DNA from: Micromonospora_I sp040659735
GTDB lineage: Bacteria; Actinomycetota; Actinomycetes; Mycobacteriales; Micromonosporaceae
DNA length: 64,000 nt
Direction of reading: 5' to 3'
Assembly (NCBI RefSeq): GCF_040659735.1
Contig: NZ_JBFANZ010000013.1
Coordinates: 76,844 to 140,843, forward strand
Of this stretch, positions 45,588 through 52,425 are shown in pieces. Both the position numbers and the translations under genes were made by a program. The first letter of the stretch is position 1, and each line of letters begins with the position of its first letter. The notes below the pieces were generated by a model, which was given only the letters and a program-made list of their open reading frames with translations, ran no database searches and had not been told where the DNA came from.

Positions 45588-45921
45588 GTTCCTACCTCCG
45601 TCGGTTCCGCTGCTCCGCGGGTTGGTACGGGCCGGACGGCGGAGAAGTTCGATGCCGGGGCGGGTGGTGCGGGTGGGCGAGCGCCCGCGGCCGCGGGCCG
45701 GCCCCACCACGCCGTTGATCATGACCTTTGTCGTACGCGAACGCGGGCGCGGAAATCTCATGATCGTGGGCGAGATCATGGCGCGGTTGTGCCAAACCAT
45801 ATTGGTATGTGTGCATTCACGTGTCAGAAACCCGATTGCATTCCGCTTACCCACTGCAACGTCGCGGATACAGCGGTATCGTGTCGCTCGATTGACCGAC
45901 ACGGAGGGTCACATCGAGCTC
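45588..45921. other. Divergent intergenic region
   Basis: 334 bases between gnd and the secreted-protein gene. CATGATC-N8-GATCATG (45759-45780) is an inverted repeat and a related GATCATGA occurs at about 45717. No RNA or promoter element could be assigned with confidence. Confidence 0.4.
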
Positions 45922-47136
45922 ATGCATTGTGTGATGTCAGTGGAGCGGCCAACGGCGGGGTCGACCGAGCATGGACACCCCGGTGAGCGGCTGGTCGCGC
46001 TGGCGCTGCGCATCGCGCTGATCGCCGGTGCCGCTGCGGCGGCATGCCTGGCGCTCGCCCTGTTCGACCGCCCGGCGTACGCCGGAGAACGCCCGGCCAT
46101 GCCGGGCCTGGTTGACGGCGTGATCGACGTCGTGGCCGCGGTGCCGCGGTCGCTGGCCGGCCCGGGACCGTCGGCCGGCGACCGTACCGGACCGGCGGGC
46201 GGCCGGTTGTCCGCGCGCCCGGCGGAGGGGACGCCTCCGCGGACGCCCGGTGCCGCCGCCCCCCACCCCGTCACGGGCGCGGCGCCCATGCCCATCCGTC
46301 GGGCCGCGACCGCCGGCGCTCCTCGCGGCGGCGAGGTTCGCCGGACATCCGACCCCGGCAAGGCCGCGGCACGCATCCCCGGCGCACCGGGGCCGGCGCG
46401 CGGACCGGGCGCTCACGGTGCCCCGGCACGCACGACGACCCCGGAGAGATCGGGGCTCGGTGCGGTCGTGAGCGGGCTGACCGGCACGGTTGGCCGTACG
46501 GTCGAGGGCACCACGAACGGGCTCGTCGAGGCGCTCCCGTTACCGGCGGCCGTGACAGGCCCGATCCTGGTCGACGTTCCCGGCGCCGTCATCGACGTGG
46601 TCGACGCGGTCGTCGACCTCGGACTCGACACCACCGAGGTGCTGATCCCGCCGAGCGTCACCGCGCCGTTGCCACCCCACCGTGTCGACCCCGTGTCGCC
46701 AACGCCGACGCAGCCGGTGACGGGCACGCCGTCGCCGGTCGGCGGGTCCACACCGGTCGCCCCGATCCGCACGCGGCCTTCGCCCGCGCCGCTCCAGGCG
46801 GACGGTGGCGGTAGGGGCGCCCCGCCGAGGCCGGCGTCGTGCGCCCTGGCCTGCGTCGGTCGTGCCGACCCTGCGGCGCACCGCGCCGTTCGTGCTTCCG
46901 CGTTGGACGCTGCGACCGCAGATGATCTGCCCGTGCCGAGGCCGCCCGTGTCCGCGCCCTTCGGCCAGGGGCTTGGTGGAGTTGTCAACGGCGCGGGCCA
47001 TGCCGGGGTCGGTCACTTCCCCGCCCTGGCCGCCGCGGTGTCCTGGCGGACCGATTCCGTGCTGCTCTTCACCAGCCCGCCCGCGGACGCGGTCCGTGGT
47101 GGCCGGTCGCCCGCCGTCCCGGCTCTGCCCGGCTGA
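45922..47136 (+). CDS. Pro/Ala-rich secreted or membrane-anchored protein, unknown function
   Basis: A 404-residue protein. A hydrophobic helix at about residues 30-49 (LRIALIAGAAAAACLALALF) is a signal peptide or anchor. The rest is Pro/Ala/Gly-rich with repeated short hydrophobic units such as GLVDGVIDVVAAV and VPGAVIDVVDAVVDLGL. No enzyme motif. ATG 45922 is the first start after GGAGG (14 bases away), and ATG 45934 is an alternative. I do not recognise the family; it lies next to the ram cluster but on its own promoter. Confidence 0.6.
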   Translation: MHCVMSVERPTAGSTEHGHPGERLVALALRIALIAGAAAAACLALALFDRPAYAGERPAMPGLVDGVIDVVAAVPRSLAGPGPSAGDRTGPAGGRLSARPAEGTPPRTPGAAAPHPVTGAAPMPIRRAATAGAPRGGEVRRTSDPGKAAARIPGAPGPARGPGAHGAPARTTTPERSGLGAVVSGLTGTVGRTVEGTTNGLVEALPLPAAVTGPILVDVPGAVIDVVDAVVDLGLDTTEVLIPPSVTAPLPPHRVDPVSPTPTQPVTGTPSPVGGSTPVAPIRTRPSPAPLQADGGGRGAPPRPASCALACVGRADPAAHRAVRASALDAATADDLPVPRPPVSAPFGQGLGGVVNGAGHAGVGHFPALAAAVSWRTDSVLLFTSPPADAVRGGRSPAVPALPG

Positions 47137-47344
47137 CCGTGTCGGGCGGCCCCGTGCCGGCCGCTCTCCGTCTCCGCCACGTTTGACTGGCGGAACCTTC
47201 CCGTCGTCACCCACGGCACTCACACGCCGCCACCGCGGCGGATCACCCGGCCGACGACGCCGTACTCAGTCCTTGTGATCGGCCCCGGCCACCTGCCGGG
47301 CGCCGACGGTGACGCCAATCTGTGTACCGAGATCGGAGACGCTG

Positions 47345-47950
47345 GTGATCCGCATCATGATCGTCGAGGAGATGGGCCTGCTGCGGGGCGCGCTGCGCGC
47401 CGTGCTGTCGAGCGAGGACGACCTGGAGGTAATCGCCGACCTCTCGGAGGGCGGTGACGTGCCGGCGATGGCGGCGCGGAACCGGCCCGACGTGGTGCTG
47501 GTCGACCTCGAGTTGGCAGGGACGGACATGCTGGCGGTGCTGCGGCGGCTCACGTTGGAGGTCCCGGGCTGCGCGGTGCTGGGATTGAGTCGGCAATGCA
47601 GCCCGGAGGCGTTGCAGGAGGCGCTCCAGGCCGGAGTACGGGGATTCATCGGCAAGGACGTGCCGCCGGCGGAACTGGCCCGGCTGGTGCGGGCGGTGGC
47701 GCGGGGCGAACGTGTCGTCGACCCGGTCGCCGCGGTCGCGGCGCTGACTCCCACGGCCGGCCCGCTCACCGGGCGCGAGCGGGAAGTGCTGCGGGCGGCG
47801 GCGAAGGGACTGCCGTCGAAGGAGATCGCCCGGGCACTGTATCTCGCGCACGGCACGGTGCGTAACCATTTGTCGGTCATTTTGCGAAAGACCGGGACGC
47901 GTAACCGACTGGAGGCGATTCGCCGTGCGCAGCAGGAGGGTTGGATGTAA
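47345..47950 (+). CDS. NarL/LuxR-family response regulator (RamR-like, first copy)
   Basis: A 201-residue regulator. The receiver domain has the acidic pair in IMIVEEMG, the phospho-Asp in DVVLVDLEL and Lys in GFIGKDV, so phosphorylation is possible. The LuxR HTH reads LTGREREVLRAAAKGLPSKE and AHGTVRNHLSVILRKTGTRN. GTG 47345 follows GGAG with a 6-base gap; an upstream ATG at 47309 lacks one. It precedes a second paralogue and the ram exporter genes, and probably activates the SapB-like operon. Confidence 0.85.
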   Translation: MIRIMIVEEMGLLRGALRAVLSSEDDLEVIADLSEGGDVPAMAARNRPDVVLVDLELAGTDMLAVLRRLTLEVPGCAVLGLSRQCSPEALQEALQAGVRGFIGKDVPPAELARLVRAVARGERVVDPVAAVAALTPTAGPLTGREREVLRAAAKGLPSKEIARALYLAHGTVRNHLSVILRKTGTRNRLEAIRRAQQEGWM

Positions 47951-48084
47951 TGCCTGGTGAACGGGGTCGGTAGCGTCCGTGTCAGGCCCGTTCTGGCATG
48001 CCATTCACCGGGCGGGTAGGGGAACTCTGTGTTTGAATATCTACATTTAGTGATCTTCCACGGCGATGGCGTCCAGGGGGACAT

Positions 48085-48693
48085 GTGATCCGAACTCTGC
48101 TGGCCCTCGACGGCGCACTGGTGCGCGGCGCGCTCGCGTTCGTGCTCGGCAAGCAACACGACATCGACGTGGTGGCCGAACTGGACGGCAGCGAGCAGAT
48201 CGCGCCGGCGATCCACTCTGTGCGGCCGGATGTCGCCGTCGTCGACCTCGAGCTCTACGGTCCGGCGGGGCCGACCCATTGCGCCACCCACGACCAGCAA
48301 CGCTGTCCGGTGCTCATGCTCGTCGACCCACGGCGCACCGGTGCGCTCAGCGAGGTTCTCCGCGTTCACACGCACGCGCAGACGGTCGGGTTCCTCGGCA
48401 ACCACGTCGCCCCGCAGCGTGTGGTCGACGGGGTGCGCCGGCTCTCCCGCGGCGAACCGGTGGTCGATGGGGAACTTGTCGTCGCCGCCCTCAACAAGGA
48501 GAACCCGCTGACCGCGCGGGAGGTCGAGGTTCTGCAGGTGGCTGCCGAAGGCCTGCCGGTGCGGGAGATCGCGGTCAAGCTCTCGCTCGCCCCCGGCACG
48601 GTCCGCAACCACCTCTCCCGGATTGCCGCGAAGGCGGGCGCCCGCACCCGGATCGAGGCGGTACGGATCGCACGGGAAGCCGGCTGGATCTAG
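48085..48693 (+). CDS. ramR: NarL/LuxR-family response regulator (RamR-like, second copy, atypical receiver)
   Basis: A 202-residue paralogue of the regulator at 47345. The Asp in DVAVVDLEL is kept, but the first acidic pair is reduced (LALDGAL), the Thr/Ser position is Val (VLMLVDP) and the signalling Lys is Asn (GFLGNHV). It is therefore probably phosphorylation-independent. HTH: LTAREVEVLQVAAEGLPVRE and APGTVRNHLSRIAAKAGART. GTG 48085 follows AGGGGG. In Streptomyces one RamR/AmfR activates the ram/amf operon. Confidence 0.82.
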   Translation: MIRTLLALDGALVRGALAFVLGKQHDIDVVAELDGSEQIAPAIHSVRPDVAVVDLELYGPAGPTHCATHDQQRCPVLMLVDPRRTGALSEVLRVHTHAQTVGFLGNHVAPQRVVDGVRRLSRGEPVVDGELVVAALNKENPLTAREVEVLQVAAEGLPVREIAVKLSLAPGTVRNHLSRIAAKAGARTRIEAVRIAREAGWI

Positions 48694-48719
48694 TTGGACC
48701 GTCATGCGTGCCGGTGCCG

Positions 48720-50483
48720 TCAGGACTGACGGACCGGGGCCAGTGCGGGTCCCGAATGTCCGGCCGACGTCTCCTGCCAGTGTCCGAGCAGGTCACGGTA
48801 GGCGGCCGACCGGGCGAGAAGCTCATCGTGCGCGCCGAGCATCGGCCGTCCGCCGTCGAGGATCAGCACCCGCCGGGCGCGCAGCGCCGAGCTGATCCGA
48901 TGGGCGATCACGACGAGCGTTCCCGGCCGCGCCGCGAACGCCGCCTCCACCCGGGCCTCCGTCGACGGGTCCAGATGGCAGGTGGCCTCATCCAGGATGA
49001 TCAGGGGTGCGGCGGAGACGTACGCTCGCACCGCCGCGATGAGCTGCCGTTCCCCGGCAGAGAGTCCGGCCGGGTCAACGGGCGCGGAGATGCCGCCCAG
49101 TCGTCGCACCAGTGGCCGCAGCCCCAGCGCGTCGACCGCGGCGTCGAGTTCCGCGTCGGTGGCGCCGGGGCGTAGGTAGCGCAGGTTGTCGCGGACCGCG
49201 CCGCTGAAGACGTACGCCTCCTGGGGGATGAGGACCCGCAAGGCGGCCAGTGCGGGCTGGTCGAGGTCGTCGACCAGGTTCCCGGCGAGGCGGATCGTGC
49301 CGGCCTGCGGCCGCAGCAGCCCGGCGGTCAACGCGGCGAGCGTCGACTTGCCCGCACCGCTGGGACCAACCACCGCGAGGTGTTCCCTTTCTGGAAGTGC
49401 GAGGTCGAATCCGTCGAGCACCGGGTGGGCGGCGGGGCCGTACCGGAAGGTCACGCCGCGCAACTCGACCGCGACGGGGGATCGGCGTGTCCTGGCCGGC
49501 GCCAGCGACGGGGGACGGCGCTGGCCGGGAAGCACGGCGGCGCGCAGGATGCGGTCGAGGGTGACGGCGAAGCGCAGCCCACCGCTGGCGACCCCCTGCA
49601 CCAGCGTGTGCAGCGCCGGTTGCAGCCCGGTCGAGATGTAGACCAGGGCGCCGAGGATCGCGCCGGCTGTGAGCCCGCGCCGGACGAGCCACGGGGCCGC
49701 CAGCAGCAGGACCGCCAGCGGCAGCCATCCGCCGATCGCCAGGCTCAGACTGCGCAGCGCGGCCATTCGCGCCAGACCCCGCTCCGCCGCGGCCTGGGCG
49801 TCCACCTGGGCGCCGACCCTCGCCGCCACGGCCTCCTGCGCTCCGCAGGCCACCACATCGCGCTGCCCGGACAGCGCGGCGCTCGCCGACTCGCCGAGTC
49901 GTTCGTCAGCGTGTACGTACTCCCGCTGGCGGGCCACCATGGCCGGCAGCGCGGCGACGAAGAGCGCTAGCCCGGCGAGGAGCGGCCCGGCGACCAGCGC
50001 GGCGACGAGAGGCGCCAGCGAGAGGAGACCGAGCAGCGCCGCCGTGGCGGAGAAGAGGAAGCCACGCACCACCATCACCAGTCCGGCCAGGGTGTCCCGG
50101 ACGATCTCGACCTGGTGGGTGAGCCGGGCCACGGCGGCGGTGTCCGGGCGGGCGCCGGTCGCGGTCGAGTGATGTAGCGCGCCGGTGACGACCCGGCGCG
50201 CGAGGTCGTCGCGGAACGGTTCGACGATCTCGCCCAGGCAGGCGAAGGCGCGGCCGCTGCCGACCGCGCCGACCAGAACAGCGACGGCCAGCGCCCCCAG
50301 CCAGGCCAGCCCGGTGCCCGGCCGCCCGGCGAGGAACCCGTCGTCCACCGCGCGGGCGGTCACATAACCGGCGAGCAGCGCGGGAAGCGCCTCCGCCGCG
50401 GACCATGCGCCGAGCCGCACCAGCGTCCGGCGCCGCTCACGCAGCGCCGCGATCGTGGCCCGGCCCACCATCGTGCGGATCAC
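48720..50483 (-). CDS. ramB: SapB-type lanthipeptide ABC exporter half-transporter (RamB-like)
   Basis: A 587-residue fusion of a six-helix membrane domain and an ATPase. Walker A GPSGAGKST, a divergent signature LSAGERQL, and Walker B LIILDEATCHLD with the catalytic Glu are seen. GTG 50483 overlaps the stop of the preceding exporter (GTGA); a TTG at 50495 is an alternative. Operon order ramC-ramS-ramA-ramB is conserved. It should form a heterodimer with the other half-transporter. Confidence 0.87.
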   Translation of the reverse strand: MIRTMVGRATIAALRERRRTLVRLGAWSAAEALPALLAGYVTARAVDDGFLAGRPGTGLAWLGALAVAVLVGAVGSGRAFACLGEIVEPFRDDLARRVVTGALHHSTATGARPDTAAVARLTHQVEIVRDTLAGLVMVVRGFLFSATAALLGLLSLAPLVAALVAGPLLAGLALFVAALPAMVARQREYVHADERLGESASAALSGQRDVVACGAQEAVAARVGAQVDAQAAAERGLARMAALRSLSLAIGGWLPLAVLLLAAPWLVRRGLTAGAILGALVYISTGLQPALHTLVQGVASGGLRFAVTLDRILRAAVLPGQRRPPSLAPARTRRSPVAVELRGVTFRYGPAAHPVLDGFDLALPEREHLAVVGPSGAGKSTLAALTAGLLRPQAGTIRLAGNLVDDLDQPALAALRVLIPQEAYVFSGAVRDNLRYLRPGATDAELDAAVDALGLRPLVRRLGGISAPVDPAGLSAGERQLIAAVRAYVSAAPLIILDEATCHLDPSTEARVEAAFAARPGTLVVIAHRISSALRARRVLILDGGRPMLGAHDELLARSAAYRDLLGHWQETSAGHSGPALAPVRQS

Positions 50484-52189
50484 CGCGGATTCCAAACGGG
50501 TTCAGGCGCGAAGACCGCACGGTAAGCCGGGTCCGCCCACAGCTCGCGGTGGCGCCCCAGCGCGCGCAGCCGACCGCGGTCGAGCCACGCCACCAGATCG
50601 GCGGCCGCCGCCGTGGCGGCGCGATGGGTCACGATCAGCCGGGTACGCCCGTCCGTGTGCGCCGCGACCGCCCTGGCTATCCGATGCTCCGTAACGCTGT
50701 CGACACTGGACGTCGCATCGTCCAGGATGAGCAGCCGCGCGGCCCGTAGCGCCCGGGCCAGCCCCAACCGCTGCGCCTCGCCGCCGGACATCGGGGCGTC
50801 CACCAGGCGGGTGCGGTAGCCCTCCGGCAGCCGTTCGACGTACCCGTCGACCGCCGCCGCTCGCGCCGCCCGCAGGATGGTGTCCTGGCGGGGGTGGGGC
50901 GGCGCCGGGGCCAGACCGATCACGTCACGAATGGTGTCGCCGACGAGAACCGGTCGCTCGAAGCCGTACCCGACGGCGCGGCGCAGGGCCTGGCGGCTCA
51001 ACCCGCGCAGTGGCACGCCGTCGAGCAGTACCTCGCCCTCGTCGGGGTCGCGCAACCGCCCCGCGACGGCGGCGAGCGTCGACTTGCCCGCCCCGGAGGC
51101 GCCGACCACCGCCACCGCCCGTCCGCCGGGCACGTGCAGGTCGACGCCGTCGAGAATCGGCGTTCCGTCGTCGGCGCGGACGGTCACGCTCCGCAGTGTC
51201 AGCTGCCCCGGTCCCGCCGGCAGCGCCCCGCCGCCGTGGTGCTGCGTCGGTTCGCCCAGGATCTCGGCGATGCGCCCTGCGCCCGTCCGGGCGCGGACCA
51301 GCCGGTTGAGGGTGGCGACGACCGCGCCGAGGCCGGCGCCGAGGGCGGCGTACTGGATGGCGGCGAAGAGCTGCCCGGGGGTGAGGCGTCCCGTCGCCAC
51401 CGACAATCCGCCGACCGCGACGATCGCGATCTGCAGCAGAGGCGCGATCGCGGCGGTGCGGGTGGCGGCTCTGGCCAGCGTCTGCCAGGTGCGCTCGCCG
51501 TGCGCGCGCATCCGGTGCAGCGGCGTCAGCACCCGGGCGATCTCGGCCGGAACGGTGCCGGCGGCGGCGATGGTCCGTGATCCGGTCAGCGCCTCCACCA
51601 GCCGGCCGGCGATCACGCCCTGGGTGCGCTGGTAGCCGGCGACCGCGGAGGAGGCGTCGGTGACGAAGGTCCGCATCAGGACCGCGAGCAGGAGCAGCCC
51701 GGCGAGGAAGGTGATCCCGAGCCGCGGCTCGAGCAGCGTGAGCGCGACGACGCTGCCGAGCGACGGGAGCAGCGCGGTGAGGCCGAGGACGATCGTGGTG
51801 CCGGCGTTCCCGGCGTCGGCGGCCTGACCGACGAGGCGGGCGACCAGGTCCCCGACCGGATGCCGGGCGGCCGTGCGCGGGTCGAGCGCGAGGAGATGCC
51901 GCAGGAACCGGTGGCGTACGCGGGCGGTCCCCCGTGCGGTCGCCGAGCCGCTCGCGAGGTCGCCGACGGTGTCGGTGATGACGATCAGCGCGAGGAGGCC
52001 AACGGCGATCGCGGACCAGCCGGGGTCGCCCTCGCCGAGCGCCGAGTCGACGGCGAGCCCGAGGACCGCCGGCAGCAGCAGTTCGGCCGTCGCGCCCACG
52101 AGCGCGACGGCCACGAGCACGGGGATCCAGCCGCCGCCGTAACGGACTGCCCGCCACAGCAGCCGGTCGCCCGGCGCGGCCACGCTCAT
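50480..52189 (-). CDS. ramA: SapB-type lanthipeptide ABC exporter half-transporter (RamA-like)
   Basis: A 569-residue membrane-ATPase fusion. Walker A GASGAGKST and signature MSGGEAQRLGLARAL are intact, but Walker B reads LLILDDATSSVD, with Asp where the catalytic Glu is expected. With the RamB-like partner this gives an asymmetric exporter with one degenerate site. ATG 52189 (or GTG 52192) follows GGGGAGG. A 15-bp hairpin separates it from ramS. Confidence 0.87.
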   Translation of the reverse strand: MSVAAPGDRLLWRAVRYGGGWIPVLVAVALVGATAELLLPAVLGLAVDSALGEGDPGWSAIAVGLLALIVITDTVGDLASGSATARGTARVRHRFLRHLLALDPRTAARHPVGDLVARLVGQAADAGNAGTTIVLGLTALLPSLGSVVALTLLEPRLGITFLAGLLLLAVLMRTFVTDASSAVAGYQRTQGVIAGRLVEALTGSRTIAAAGTVPAEIARVLTPLHRMRAHGERTWQTLARAATRTAAIAPLLQIAIVAVGGLSVATGRLTPGQLFAAIQYAALGAGLGAVVATLNRLVRARTGAGRIAEILGEPTQHHGGGALPAGPGQLTLRSVTVRADDGTPILDGVDLHVPGGRAVAVVGASGAGKSTLAAVAGRLRDPDEGEVLLDGVPLRGLSRQALRRAVGYGFERPVLVGDTIRDVIGLAPAPPHPRQDTILRAARAAAVDGYVERLPEGYRTRLVDAPMSGGEAQRLGLARALRAARLLILDDATSSVDSVTEHRIARAVAAHTDGRTRLIVTHRAATAAAADLVAWLDRGRLRALGRHRELWADPAYRAVFAPEPVWNPR

Positions 52190-52210
52190 CACGCCTCCCC
52201 TGCGACGGGT

Positions 52211-52244
52211 TGTCCCGGGTGGGTACGTCTACCCACCCGGGACA
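52211..52244 (-). terminator. Intercistronic hairpin between ramS and ramA
   Basis: TGTCCCGGGTGGGTA and TACCCACCCGGGACA pair perfectly (15 bp) around CGTC, in the 67-base gap between the ramS stop and the ramA start. No T-run follows. Partial termination or 3'-end protection here would give more precursor mRNA than exporter mRNA, a common arrangement in peptide operons. Confidence 0.75.
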
Positions 52245-52256
52245 GCAAAGACCTGC

Positions 52257-52391
52257 TTAGTTGCAGGTCGTCAGGGAGAGGGAGCTGTCGCCGCAGAGCA
52301 GCAGGCTCGCCCGGCTGCCGCCGCCGCCGCCGTGGCCGCCGCCCTTCTCGGTCGCGGAGAGTTCCATGCCCTGGAGGTCGAGAAGCGCCAT
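52257..52391 (-). CDS. ramS: SapB/AmfS-like class III lanthipeptide precursor with Gly-rich leader
   Basis: A 44-residue precursor. The leader MALLDLQGMELSATEK carries the conserved LLDLQ helix bound by class III synthetases. The core SRASLLLCGDSSLSLTTCN (residues 26-44) has two SXXSX3C units (Ser26-Ser29-Cys33 and Ser36-Ser39-Cys43), and from memory it is nearly identical to Streptomyces SapB. Between leader and core is GGGHGGGGG, in place of the acidic stretch of RamS/AmfS. ATG 52391 has GGAAGG 6 bases upstream. The mature peptide would be a surfactant that helps aerial hyphae form. Confidence 0.95.
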   Translation of the reverse strand: MALLDLQGMELSATEKGGGHGGGGGSRASLLLCGDSSLSLTTCN

Positions 52392-52425
52392 CTGGCACCT
52401 TCCTTTCGGTAGCTGATCTTTCTTT

